Shown in pieces: positions 1 to 12,800 of a stretch of DNA of 60,000 nucleotides. Origin of the DNA: Hydractinia symbiolongicarpus (Eukaryota > Cnidaria > Hydrozoa > Anthoathecata > Hydractiniidae); assembly GCF_029227915.1 (NCBI RefSeq), contig NC_079875.1, forward strand, positions 13,515,001 through 13,575,000, written 5' to 3'. Made by a program: the position numbers and the translations under genes. The notes under the pieces were generated by a model that was given only the letters and a program-made list of their open reading frames with translations, was not told where the DNA came from and did not search any database. Position 1 is the first letter of the stretch, and each line of letters opens with the position of its first letter.

Positions 1-65
1 AATGATATAGCACGTGCTTTCGTTGGTAATTATGCATTTGTAATAACAAACTTTAACATGCATTA

Positions 66-186
66 ATGCCCGTATACGTCTGTCTGTCTGTCACGCAAAA
101 TGGTAGCTTAGCTGCGCAAGTAGCGAGAAGCACGCAATGCGGTATAAAAAGGACAGGCGAACCCGTGGATTTTCCACGGGCTAACA
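66..186 (+). mobile_element. Helitron-like short repeat, 5'-truncated copy
   Basis: This copy contains the family's conserved blocks in order: CCCGTATACGTCTGTC, CACGCAAAATGGTAGCTTAG, CACGCAATGCGGTATAAAA and the tail hairpin CCCGTGGATTTTCCACGGG. The first bases (TCTATATT) are missing and the 3' end reads CTAACAATATAG instead of ending in CTAG, so both ends are worn. The Helitron assignment comes from the better preserved copy at 53637-53784. Confidence 0.7.
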
Positions 187-202
187 ATATAGATTTCAAA
201 AA

Positions 203-551
203 CTTAATGTTTGTTTTCAAAGAGACATGCTTACAGTGAGGTGATATTTGTTACAGTTTGCACGTGTTTTATCTGTGAACTAAACTCGCTCAACAAAGAT
301 AAAAAACATTCAGGAGAAAGTATGAAAAACAGTAATCAAAAGTTCAGTTTTTAAAAAGATGGTTATGAGAAAAAAGCAAAAGTAAATAATAGCTAACTTT
401 AGCAACAAACTTTTTCGTTCAGAAATTAACCAACCAGAGAATACTGTATTTGTTTACTCAAAGCCAATCATAACTGCTTATTTTAATTTACTAGTAATTT
501 ATTCACAAAACAAAATTTAAAACAACGTTTCTATACAGACACCTGCCAGAA
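203..551. repeat. Two dispersed repeat segments
   Basis: Bases 203-280 recur with substitutions at 17726-17812 (shared core CAGTGAGGTGATATT then CGTGTTTTATCTGT). Bases 399-551 recur at 44636-44796 (shared core AATTAACCAACCA and CTATACAGACACCTGCCAGA). No reading frame is conserved between copies. These are probably internal parts of a longer interspersed element, but I could not delimit its ends. Confidence 0.55.
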
Positions 552-1033
552 CTTCCCGAATTAGGATAACGGAAGAATGTTACAGATACAGCTGAATTCG
601 TTTTTTTACATTTTTTCTGCAGCTACCTTTATAATTGCCTAATTTTGTTTGTTGGCTGGAGGTATGGCTGCTCGGGGTGCACGACATAGGTACAGCGAAC
701 AATAACCTGTAATTATCATACTGTCTATTCCACAACTAAAGAGATACATCTTAGAACCAAAATTACTTTCTAATACACGCCTTTCTCATAGACGCCGATT
801 TTTTCATATCGAAGGAGGCAAAAAAACTGGGGACGTTTGGGACTGCATGCTCATCAAAACAAACTCTCATTGTACTGTTATGTACGATATTTCTCAGACC
901 GGTACTTACCTTACCACCAAAATCCTAAATCCCATTCTAGAAAAAATACCATCAAAAAAGTATCAACTCGTGAAGAAAAAATTATTTATAACCAGGTTGA
1001 CTCTTGTACCTCGACCTCATGAGTGGTCTGGTT
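552..1033. other. No recognised feature
   Basis: AT-rich sequence. The short open frames here have no splice context and no recognisable protein motif, and I see nothing that supports a gene. Confidence 0.4.
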
Positions 1034-2413
1034 CCCAGCCGGCACAAAGAGCTATAAAAGACGTCTTTTAGACATCTTCTGCTTTTCTAAAAGACGTCTT
1101 TTTTGGCGCTGATTTGTCCGTCTATTATGCATCTTTTTAAGCATCTAAAAGAGGTCTTTTTAAAGATGCATTTCAAAAGGTCTCTTTTAGACGTCTTTTC
1201 AAAGACGTCTTTTAGACGTTTTTAAGAAATCTTTTACGATGTCTTTTAGACCTTTTATAGATGTAGAAGCGACTATAATGCATCTTTAATGCAACTTTTT
1301 AAATGCATCTTTAGAAAGACATCTTTTATCTATCTATAAGACGTCTTCCTTGGTTTTTGTTTTTTTTGTTTTTTTTTATTCAACTTTTTAGAAAAAATAG
1401 GCATTATATGAAATAAACAAAAGAGATATATTAAATGTATTTTGTCCTTTGTTTTTTGGAAATTTATACGTTTAAGGTACCCATGTCCCTGATCTTCTGA
1501 CTGGGAGCGTTCGCAGGTTGGTCCCAATTATGCGTCGCATTTCTTGCTCATTCTTTGAAACGCTCGTGGACAGAATCTAGAGAGAAAAAAAGCTTATTTC
1601 CAGAGAAAGAACTTTCATAGAAACGTAGTCAGAAAACACACCATACATAGAAGGGTAACAACGTAATACATCAGCTAATACACTTACCTACTATAATTTT
1701 ATAAATTAATTTGCCTTCCAGCGGAACTTTGTCTTTGTTGCTTTTTAAATTGGCTTGCGCCATCAATGTAGTAGTGAAGATCCTGACGAAAATTAAAATC
1801 TCTCTGATGCTTTCATTAAAATACCGCTAATTTTCATCGAAGAATATCCGCCAGGAGGTGCAGGAAAGCAAAATTACGATGTAATGAAAAAATCGTATTA
1901 TTAAGGGTCGTTAAAATACATTAGTTTTTAAAAATAATTAAAAGTGACGATTACCACTTTCATCAATTTCGTGAAAAATTGATTTCCGAAAAAAATAAAC
2001 ATGCTATCTAAGTTTGCGAACACCCCCGTTTTTTTAAATCGAATTTTTCATATAAAAAACGAACGTCTTTTGAAAGACGCATTTAAGACCAGTTTTAAAA
2101 GAAGGAGAAGACGTCTTTTAAAAGACGCGTTTTAGATGCATTATAACAAGAAGAGAAAGACGTCTTTTAAAAGATATATTTTAGATCACTTTTAGATGTC
2201 TTTTAATAGACGTCTTTTGAAGGTCTTCTAAAAGACATCTAAAATGCGTATACTACAAGATTCGAATTTATTTACTTTCAAAAGACGTATAAAAGGTGTC
2301 TTTTGAGAGACGTTCTTAAGAAGATGCATTAAAGACATCTTAATAGCGTTTTCTAACAGAAGATTTAAAAAAGACATTTTAAGACGTCTTTAAGACGTCT
2401 TGTGCCGGCTGGG
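1034..2413. mobile_element. Non-autonomous TIR element with AAGACGTCTT palindrome arrays
   Basis: The ends are perfect 14-bp inverted repeats, CCCAGCCGGCACAA at 1034-1047 and its reverse complement at 2400-2413. Each end is followed inward by roughly 300 bp packed with variants of the palindrome AAAAGACGTCTTTT and of GACATC or GATGCAT derivatives. A core of about 700 bp (1350-2060) lacks the motif. No transposase frame is present, so it would be mobilised in trans if at all. Arrays of one short palindrome just inside both TIRs look like subterminal transposase-binding sites. I could not assign the superfamily: the flanks share only TT, so no convincing target duplication is visible. Confidence 0.7.
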
Positions 2414-3848
2414 TTATTACACCAAGTGGGTACGATGATGGAAAGTAACAACAATGATGGAGGTCTCACTTGAGCCGTTTTGTAGGAACTAAAATAGCTA
2501 CAAATTTTTGTTATAAGAAAACCGTTTTTCCATGACTTGAGGTTCCATTTTCTTCTGAATATAGGCTGAAATTTTCTTAATTTTTCTTCCTCTATTTTCT
2601 TCGTTTTAAGACATCTATTTTTATTAAAAAAATACATTTTATTTTTATTTTTTAGTGTTAAGATGTAAATTTGACTGGAAAAAAGAAACTTGTGTTTTAA
2701 AATTATGGTGACATAGTGACTCATAAATTGTACTAACAAATGTCCACATATATTTCCTTCCTACTCTAGTATGTTATTACCTATAGTAGGTATACTATTT
2801 ACCTATGTGCCTTTCTGGTTAGCAACACCCACATTCTGGTCAGCAGTCTACTAGCATTTAAGCTGCAGTTGCCTCATGGTTTTCCTTTTCAGTTTTAGCA
2901 GTTTTTCTTTCTCCTTTCTCCCTCCTGCTACTACCTACCTCTATGTTTTTACATAATTTACGTTATGCGCTATGCATGTTCACGCTTATTAATATTATAT
3001 AGAGATGTGTTATTACCTTGGTTTTGTCGATGCTTAGTATTATATATGTGTTCTACTATCATTTCATGCTTTGTATACATTTTCAGCTATTACTCTGTAT
3101 ATGTATATGTTTTGTAATTTTTGCCCTATCAATAGAATCAATCAGCAATAGAACTGTACTCTGCAATTATGGGTTTTTTATGTGTGAGTTTAAGCAACTG
3201 TAAATGTAAATATTAAAAAATTAGGACGCTGGGGCCGGGGATTTTCTTAAAATTTCCTTACGATTTGGAGGTTATTGAGACTCATTTTGTTATAAAAATG
3301 TTTCTTATAAAAAACATATCAAGTTCATTGTTAGATTTCAAATCTAGTTTATGGAAAAAATGGTTTTTATTCTTATGGCGTTCTTGAATCATATGGATAA
3401 AAACAAGGATGTGAAGAGAAGGGGGGAATAATTTCTCTATCTATGTGCACAGCTTTAAGACATTAGACATTTTTAAGCCTTAGATATTTAAACCTTAAAA
3501 GCCAAAATGAAGAGCAAAACCATTAAGGAATTTGTCTCTATTGTGTGCTTAATTGTAGGAAGGCATTGAATTGCATTATTTTAAATTTTTAACCCCCCCA
3601 TCATCATTATTGTTTTCCAAAATAAAATATCTCTGATCATAGCGGCTCACCATTAAACGCATTCAAGCTATAACCGCACACGATTTAAAAACATAAGCAA
3701 AGCAAATTCACACATTTTACACACAGTCGGTGAAGACTAGATTGACACACAAATATTTTTATGCAACTGCATTCAATGAAATATATTACGCAATTGCAAC
3801 TCGTTTTCTTTCCGCCTGACCCGCAATAAAAATAATTCGACACCTGAA
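2414..3848. other. No recognised feature
   Basis: AT-rich, with hydrophobic-looking short frames (for example 3018-3203) that arise from T-rich sequence. No splice-consistent or motif-bearing frame was found. Confidence 0.35.
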
Positions 3849-4047
3849 GTACTGTTTACACCATAAGTACCGTTTACACCATAAGTACTGTTTACACCAT
3901 AACTACCGTTTACACCATAGATACCATTTACACCATAAGTACAATTTACACCATAAGTACCGTTTACACCATAAGTGCTGTTTAAACAGTAAGTACCGTG
4001 TACACCATAAGTACTGTTTGTTGTATAAGAACCGTTTATACCATAAA
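3849..4047. repeat. 18-bp minisatellite, about 11 units
   Basis: The unit is TAAGTACCGTTTACACCA with point variants, repeated head to tail about eleven times. Because 18 is a multiple of three and the unit lacks stops in two minus-strand frames, it creates apparent proteins of repeated six-residue blocks (GVNGTY or WCKRYL). Two frames being open at once points to a non-coding tandem repeat rather than a gene. Confidence 0.85.
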
Positions 4048-7000
4048 ATGGCGCTATGAGTTCCTCTATTTTCAAATAGAAAGAAATATCCACCCTCCAT
4101 TTTATTTTCACCCCTTATTTTAAGGGTATTTTTGCAACCTCCCCCCTCCCCCAAGAACATTAGAAAAATATCCACCCCCTCTGCTTATTCCACGCAAGTG
4201 TAGGGGATTACTAATAAAAATAGTTCTAAATTTTTACAAGAACTATTTTTTGCAAAGTTGGGAAGTTCTACTCGTGTTTATAATACGCACCTTTAATCTG
4301 GATACATTAACAAAAGTTAAGCGAAGTGGGCTATAAAAAGTAATTATCGTTTAAACCATACTTTTTGTTAAAAATAAAATTTAAATAAAGACTTAAATTG
4401 TTATCATATTTCCTAAGTTCCTGAATTTAGGCGTTTCAGGGATACCGGTACACAATTTTTGACAGTGTATCATTTTTGACAAAGATTATACGAAAAAAAA
4501 AACATTAGGAGGAATTCTCATGATTGAAAAGTTAGAAAGGGTCTAAATAAAAATTTGGCCATGTTTGATTGGTACAATCCAGCTTAATAATATTTTGAAT
4601 GCTAAAGTTTTATATTTGTCACTGTTTCACAGAATGCTACTCTGCCGTAATTTTATTTTCAGAGGGTCTGATATTGGCTATTACTCGAAACTACCCTTAA
4701 AAATCTCTATATAACCCTTATAATGGGGAAAATAATGTAATAACTCTTGTTAAAATTATCCTTAGAACTTGAAACTTACAACACAACTTTGTTTCATCAA
4801 GAAGAATAATTTTTCATATTTTGTATGCGTGATTAACCGGAATTCCATTTTTTTCGGGTTTTACCCGAAGTCTAAAAAACCTGGAATTTCAGGCAATTTT
4901 AGGCCACTTTTCACGCCATCTATGTAAAAACCGGAAAATATGTTAAATAACTTTTATTTAGCTTTAAGAAACTTCAAACAGAATGTAAAAATTTGCTCTA
5001 GAACTAAAGTAATTGAATTTTAGGCAGATAGTGGCATTTTGAACAAGTTTCAAGCTTTTGATGACAGAAAATGTGCTGACGCACTCAAAAATTTAAATCG
5101 GTAATCTACCTATATAAATTTAATTTCCAAACAAATATGTTGTGTTTGAATGTCAGTGGGAGATATTTTTTGGAGGAATAAAAAACAAACAAAGTTTCTA
5201 ATCCTCTGGAATTTACAAATTTTACTTTGAAAGTTAAGCTAGGCAGCTGATAGCTAAATGTAAACAAAATACCAAGCTAAAATACATAACGCTAGCTTAT
5301 TTCAACACGTCTATGAAAGGTTTTTCAAAGCATACGAAGACTAAGCATATTAAAACCTTTTTTGCTAGCTAGTTTTACATACATGCGCTTTCTAACAGAC
5401 AGTCTACTTTTTATGCCGCTCTCTTCTTTTTTGATGTACAACGGAGAACCAAAACTGAGTGAGTACTATTTTAAGAAATCTAATAAGTTACACTAGAACG
5501 TTATCCATAAATTTGGTTAGTTTCATATAGTTTTACTTACAAATACAATGGCTCCATTTTAATTCTGACCTGAGAAAGTGCTGACTAAGGAAAAAAATCG
5601 TAATAATTATGCGAAATTGGGAAAGCCAATAATATTTCAATGTCAAGTCAACGATACCAGAGTATTATTCGCTAACATCTCTCATATACAAATAACAAAA
5701 ACCCTGGGGACGAAGGGTGGGTAATTAATGCCTCTAATAAGATTTCAAAGGCATTGTTGTTGCATTAGTTGGCTTTATACGCAATAATTTTATATGTCTT
5801 TGTGCCGCATTAAGCAGATTTCTTTTGCCAGAAAACTTTTAAAAGCAAGGTTAGGGCTAATCAAAAAAATTATAGTTGTCAAATATTTATAAGGTCCTTT
5901 TTTATATTTTTCAGTTTGATTTGGATGTCCAGTATGATATTCAAGATTATTTAAGTTTAAAACAAGAGCTTCAGTTCTTCTGCATATCTATACCACGCCC
6001 CTTTACCTCCCCACTTGTTTGTTAATATTCGACAGTGGCTAGCTATATTTACGCATTAAAAAACCGATGTGCGGGCAATTTGAGGCGGATTCAGAGAGCC
6101 TGCAATTATAAATTTTACAACACTTAACCATATTTGAACGATTTTGTACCCATACCTATTTTAAGACTGTAGCACTGGTCCTGTTTTTCTGTTTTTCCTG
6201 AGGAATCTTTATCGAAAGAGTTTTAGATGGCTGCAGAAATCCCCGACTTGTTACGAAAATGGTAATACTGGACACACGCTCTTTTTTATAAGAAAACGAA
6301 ACTTCTAACTAGGCTGTCATTATTCTTAATTCTATATAATTTTACATAATAGATCTATTGTTTTTAACTAAAATCCAAGTATGATATTCTTATAAGCCAT
6401 ATTTTCATAAAACAAAAAGTGGATTTTAGAATTTGTATTAAAAATAACTGTGTATCACATGATTTTGGTAGGTTTCATCTTACTTAAATAAAACAGGCTG
6501 TCGCAAACAGGCCACGACACGAAAACAAATTCTAAATGCATTTTACATCCAAGGAAAACCCTAAAATAATTCCAATACAAAGCGTACCTTTTACATGTCG
6601 CTACTAGAAATTATGTCTGAAAAAACTGTATTTAAAGTTTTACATAAGAATTGAATAAACACAGCTTAAGATTTATTTAACCAGTAGACCAAGAATCTAT
6701 GGCGACAAGTATGTGGGTAATTATAATGCACATAGAAAGAAATACAATGCACATAGAAAGAAAATATGCATATTAACATACATATTATATATAGCACTTT
6801 TAATATATATCATATTTAGCTTTCCTTATTTTACCATGCGACTGAAATATGTGATTCTGAAATTTAACGTTGAAAACAAAGGTAAGAGATTATTACAATT
6901 TTCATTTCACTTATATTTTAGCATTACGAGTTATTGGGTCGTTAGCAAAGAATTGAGAGGCCTGGGACAAGGAAACGAGTGTCATTTTATCTAAAAAATC

Positions 7001-7314
7001 TATGTTAATCAATTCAACTTTATAATATCTATGCATTGATAAAGTTTGAAAACACATCCCCCTAACAGGTCTAAAATTACTGATGACAGAAAGTGTCAAA
7101 AAAAATTATTTCCTAAATATGACATCATAATTTATGCAGATAATTACATCTAAAATTCATATGTGAATATCTTTGAGAACGAAAAAAGCCTTGGTAACCA
7201 ACTTTTTAAGCTCTATAGTATAAGTCCGACAAATTAACGATATGAAATTCCACAAAATAACATCCTATTAAGTGTCATTTAAAAAATTTAACAAAACCCT
7301 TGTTATTCAACTAT
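4048..7314. other. No recognised gene; degraded repeats
   Basis: AT-rich. A segment near 4870-4940 (TTTCAGGCAATTTT then TATGTAAAAACCG) resembles 13960-14020, so old interspersed repeats are present. A two-unit imperfect 22-bp tandem (ATGCACATAGAAAGAAA) lies at 6726-6765. No gene is supported. Confidence 0.35.
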
Positions 7315-7387
7315 TTGTAATCTCTTCTTGTCCCGATTTGTAATCTCTTTTTGTCCCGATTTTAAATCTCTTCTTGTCTTGATTTGT
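7315..7387. repeat. Short tandem repeat, about three 23-bp units
   Basis: Three consecutive units of the type TTTGTAATCTCTTCTTGTCCCGA with a few substitutions. Confidence 0.7.
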
Positions 7388-7778
7388 TTCAAATCTGCTC
7401 TAATTTATGATGCTGAAACCCCCCTCTTCCTAATGAAACTGAGTACATATGGATGTTAGTACATTGATATGCAAGTAGGATAAAAAAGTGAATGACGTTA
7501 GTTATTACATTCTTATAACAATTTGTACACAATGTGTAAAATTACTTGGTAACCAGGCTAAAATTTGACTTGAAGAAATTAACTTTTCTCTTGACCAACT
7601 GTTAATCAATGAGTCGTCATGGTATCAGACGTGACGTCATGGCAGACAAGTGATTTTTTCACTATTTTAAAATTTTTACGATCTCTGAAATAAGAAAGTA
7701 ATAATAAATAATACGTTGCGTTCTCACTTTGTACCCTATTCTTGTTAATAGAGTTTTACTCTTTTCATAAGAAAAACA

Positions 7779-7808
7779 ACAACAACAACAACAACAACAA
7801 CAAAAACA
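7779..7808. repeat. AAC microsatellite
   Basis: A run of about nine AAC triplets. The poly-Cys frame on the opposite strand is an artefact of it. Confidence 0.9.
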
Positions 7809-9018
7809 AAGAATACTAATTACAGTCTTAACAGATATAGATTTTGGTTTCACGACATCATTAGCTAATATGCTTGCTTAAAATATTTTATAACTTTACG
7901 GTAAAGGTCAATGATTACCTAGAACATAGAAGTTTCGAATTGCAGTAAAACAAGTGAAGGCGTTGACACAAATTAGAATAAAAAATACTACACAATGAGG
8001 GAGAGATAAGAACTGTGGTGAAGGAATTGAAAATCCGGAGAATAATGCACGTTGCACTACAAGTTGGGGTGGAGGTGGTTAATGGTCTGGTCAAAAGGGA
8101 TTACAAACAGCTCCTACTTTAACAGTCTGTCTGTTATGAACGTTAGAATCATGTTTATGTTATTTGAATAACATTTCGACGTGATAAAAGACTAAAAATT
8201 GTATTTGTAAAGTTGTACGTAGTAACATGCTATTGAGTTCAATTCATTCTGATTAGCTAATATTAACAGTGAAGGGTGCTTTTTTGAAGTCATGGTAAAA
8301 TGATTTCATTCTTATACCTTCTCAATTTCTCTCTCTTTGTTTACAAAATAGTGTGGAGTGATAAAATAACAAGTTAGAGTTTGCACAGAAGAACAGCCAT
8401 TTTTCCTGACACTAAAAAGAACCTTTTTTACGGTTTTACTATAGTTAAAAAAATTAGGTAACGCTGAAGTTAAAGCTTCAAACATAAACAAACATTAAAA
8501 CGTTTTTATTAATATATTAAAATTAAAAACCTCAAACATACAATATCTTTACCGATCTTTGATTTCTCGTTAAAGCCGATTCAGCAAGTTCCTTGCTCTT
8601 ATCAGACTAATTACATAATTAACCAGTCTTCTAAACCTCCTGACAGTGCTCTTAATAAAATTACAAAACAAAGCCATAATTAGCTGACTAGTCGATAAAC
8701 AATAATACATTGGTATCATATATATTACTAAGAGAGAAAATCACTTTTAAATAAATTCCAAGCAGTTCTTGGAATAATTTGAAAGCAACTAAAAACGATA
8801 TATTAAATTTTGATGTCAAAAATCGAACGACACTTTGTGGTTGAATATTGAACATGGTTAGTTTATATTTTAACTAAGGAATAATATTAAATGGAAAGTA
8901 CAGTTTGTTATATAATATATATAAATTGAAAATGGTGGAAAAGAATTGACAGAGATAGATAACGTTTGCAGTATGTACAAAATAATTCTGTTATCGATAA
9001 ACTAAAATCAATACATAC
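7809..9018. other. No recognised feature
   Basis: AT-rich sequence with no supported frame. A segment near 8570-8640 (AGTTCCTTGCTCTTATCAGAC) weakly resembles 15000-15045, again suggesting an old interspersed repeat. Confidence 0.3.
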
Positions 9019-9234
9019 ATTTTCGAAGCCCTGACCCTCATCATAGATGAACACTGTGGTTCTACTATTCATCTGGCAAAGTTGAAATGAGCTTTGGACC
9101 TGCAAATAAAATGATTCAATACATGAATTTATTTTTCTTTTCAAAAAAGAGAAATTTAATGGGAAGTTGAACCAGTATGCACCTACTTCTGCAGGTAACG
9201 CAAACTCTCTCTTGCAATACTCTTGGCAAGTCAT
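9019..9234 (-). CDS. Candidate exon pair of an unidentified gene (partial)
   Basis: On the minus strand a frame starting MTCQEYCKREFALPAE (9187-9234) ends at a donor GTAGGT. An 81-nt exon at 9019-9099 follows, bounded by a strong acceptor (TTTATTTGCAG) and a donor GTATGT, and encodes VQSSFQLCQMNSRTTVFIYD plus EGQGFEN. Both junctions are phase 0. The CxxxC spacing and small cysteine-rich exons would suit a secreted protein, and a PAN/apple-like fold is conceivable but not shown. No exons before or after were found, so this may be a gene fragment or coincidence. Confidence 0.3.
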
Positions 9235-9685
9235 GGTACTCTTTTTCAGTGATGTGATGTGTTTTGTATATTATTACCATCAAACCAGACTAGCATTAAA
9301 CTAAATTAAAAACATAATATACAGCTTCGAAACTTGCCTTGATTATATGTGTGATTACAACAATTTAGGCGCACCCATTCCTGCTCCCCCTCCTTCTGTG
9401 TTCAACTTTTCATTCCATATCTGGTGGATTTAGGAAACGACTTCAGTGAGGAAACTCGAGGAGAGGAATTTAGAATGTAGTAGTGAAGTGAACTTTAATC
9501 CCATTTTGTGTTGCCTTTTATAATCAATCTTAAAATTCAAGTTTTTCGACAGGTTGAATACAACTTCAAATGCTGTGAAATTAATGTTATTGCACTACTG
9601 TTCAAGTTGAAAAAAGCGTATGGGTTGCAAGGAACTTACAGCAAGGTATGCGGGTGGCCTCATGTGTATTTCTTCTTTCTTTGAT

Positions 9686-9835
9686 TCTATATTATAATAC
9701 CCGTATACGTCTGTTCGTCCGTCCGTCTGTCTATCACGCAAAATAGTAGCTTAGCTGCGCAGGTAGCAAGACGCACGCAATGCGGTATAAAAAGGATGGG
9801 CGAACCGGTGGATTTTTCCACGGGCTAACGACTAG
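9686..9835 (+). mobile_element. Helitron-like short repeat, full-length copy
   Basis: Starts TCTATATTATAATACCCG, contains the CACGCAAAAT and GGTATAAAAAGGA blocks and the tail hairpin (GGTGGATTTTTCCACGG), and ends GACTAG followed by T. At 150 bp it matches the 148-bp copy at 53637-53784. It has no coding capacity. Confidence 0.75.
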
Positions 9836-12800
9836 TTTAAAATAAATCCTTAAATAAAAACTATTAATATAGCAAACTGTTTTTTCTAAAGGATTTGTTC
9901 ACGTCACTAGTAACAATGCTAGAGATAGAACAGCACTATAAACAAAAATCTTAAAAATTTGTTTTCATTCACAGCTAAGCTACCATTTTATGTCTTATCG
10001 TTTTTTGTTTTGTTTTGGTTTTAACGCAAACGAAACCGGGAAATATAAATATATCAGGGAATAGACCTATTTCAATATCCATTTCCATTCTGCAAAATAC
10101 ATAGCTGGAATAAACATACTAACATGAAAACGAGGTTAGTTTATAGACAATTTTAATTTGTCAGCGAAGTGATGTACATATAGTTTGTTTACCTTTATTA
10201 TTTCTCAAGTTAACTTGTCAAATGGGCAAATTATGAACATTTAGTAAAAAAATAGAACATGGCACTTATTTTATACCCATTGGGCTTATTAAAATTACTG
10301 GTTTATATCTTTTTCTAGTGTTTAGCTAGCTAGCTGTTGTTTTTCTTATAACTATGGTTTGGATTTTTTGAAACATCTGTAAAATACATTATGACTTGGC
10401 TATCCCCTTCCTGCAAGGCTATTCTAAGCATGTTGGGTTGGTGGTAGTAGAGTGAATGTTGGTCTTCATCATGTTATATATTCAACAAAAAGTGCAATGC
10501 AATCACCCTAGATAATACTCATAAGTATCCTTGAGCCTCGATTATTTAATAATTATGGCCTGTAAGAATGTTATGGTTGGAGCTACAGATAATTGTTGTT
10601 GTTTTTTAAATTCATAAATTATGTTCTGTCAATAGATAGTATTTCTATAAGTATTGCCAGTAATATTATATTTGTAAGCTTTGCCAGATTGTTATTCCAG
10701 GTAAAGTATAACTATGGGTATTGTAATTTATTTGTACGTAAAAGCAAAGATTAAAAACTTTGTATATAAAAATAATTTTATTAAGGGGTGGTCTTCTTAG
10801 ACAAAGCTGATAAAATTAACATAAAAACTTTTCTGTATTATGCTTGTTGAGTTTCTGAATTTAAGGTACTGTAAGGGGTAATAGATTTTTTATACAGAAA
10901 ACGATGTATTTAAATGAAATGATAACCCATAGGCATTTTTCGGGGGAGGGGGAAGAGGGTGATTCGTTCCAAAGCTAAGAGAATTGTAGATGAACAAACC
11001 GCTCACGATTTGTTTCAAGTCACATCTTGTGTCAATGCAATAATGTTTAGCCAGGTAAAATAGGCAGCTCTCCCTTAGATATGTTTAGTACTTGATCAAT
11101 TTACCACAATAACTTATAACCTATCAGTTATATGGCCTAAGAAAGTTAAGAAATTTTCAAATAAAATAAACAGCCTTACATGTTCAAGAAATGATAAACC
11201 TACAATACTGATATGAATCTAAACAGACAAACCAAAACAATAAACAATTTGTGATTACTGAGTACACTGGGTTGAACCAAAATATGTTTATTATAAATGT
11301 ATATTAAATGGAAAGGTTAAAGTATATTAGCAGGGGAGTGTGACAATAATAACGATACATAGCTGGGCAGCACATCATCGCTGAGTACATGCTAGCTATA
11401 ACATTCAACCTATAATATTTGGCTATGAAAAGCTGGGTAACTTTTTTAGGAAAAAAATTATAACCTATATAATTATAATATATAAATTATAATTATATAA
11501 GTTATATGAAGTTTTAGTAAACTAGGTAAGCATTTTATAACTTACAGTATAGAATATATAAACTTTTTGTAGAAGTAAGAAACAAGAAGTTTGTTGGCTA
11601 GTTAGCTATAGCTAGCCAACATTAAAGTTCAACAATAATTCATATTTTTTGTCACACTACCACTACTACTATGCCCTCAATATACTTTTATCCACTACGA
11701 TCCTTTCAACACGGCAGTTGAAAATTATAAAACCAACATTTGTTTATAACTAAGTTCAGGACAGCTAGTAAGCAACTTGGCGTCCTGAACTTTATCTAAA
11801 CTAATCGTTTTCATGCAATGTTTTGATTTTTTTGCCACCACGGCTAATCAGTAAAGGCGATATTGAGATAAGTCAATTACAAAAGAAGTGTATTTTGGGT
11901 AGTATTCTATAAGTAATTTTATGGATGGTATAATAAAAACAAGGGAGTACATACATGTCAAAGATATACAAGAGAAATAACTAGCTACTTTTGACAAACA
12001 CAGTTTGAAAACATTAACTTTTTTTGCCAGATTTTTTTTTGGTAACTACAACTAATTATAAACATCTGACATTTAATATTACTCTCAACCCCACTTAGGT
12101 TGGCCTCGGAGTGTCCCATGTGTAACTTTTATTGTTACTTGGCAGATCTAACATCCACAACATATTAACAGCAACGTTTTCATGTTTAGGCACGTAGTTA
12201 ATTGCTGACACCAGCTGTATGGATTGTTGAAACGTGTTCTTTCATAATAAAGCCCCCGATTGTTTTAATTAGGCATCACAATTTGAGAGTTTTAACTATA
12301 TAGTTTTCAATTAACTTGTAGCTACAATGGCGCGCCAAAATGAACAGTACAGTACATCAGAGTATTTTAAGGAATAACAATTTTGCTGAGTATAAACCGG
12401 ATAATTTAGAAAGGTAAATACAAGGCGAATGTTTGGCAATTTTTAGTAGATTCTAGCAGTCTAACGTAAAAACATTGTAAAATAGTTGGTCACTAGTGGA
12501 ACAATCCGCGGAGCCGCCCGTCCTTTATATATCGCAGCTTTAGATTATTTTTTTAACTGGCCAGTGGACGAAAAATTGCATTCTTTGTCAGACGGAAAAA
12601 GCTATAACCGTGGAACCCCCACGCCTAAAAAAACGTTCTAGTTACTACGGAACATTCTGGCTTCTAAAAAAATATCGTCTCCCTGATGCGCTATTAGTTT
12701 TGAAATATAAGACAGCATACTATATTATAAAAAAGAATTCGACTTTCGGAATGCGAGAATAAATTTAGGTGAGCAGATTTTATGTGTTTTGTGTGGCTCC

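Noticed and set aside
1330-2739. Minus-strand frames around the AAGACGTCTT element
   Set aside because: They fall partly on low-complexity T-rich or repeat sequence and have no recognisable domain.
3773-4175. Two minus-strand frames of repeated hexapeptides
   Set aside because: Both come from an 18-bp tandem repeat that is open in two frames. No start context, splice sites or non-repeat domain.
7662-7853. Minus-strand frame with a run of cysteines
   Set aside because: Artefact of the AAC microsatellite.
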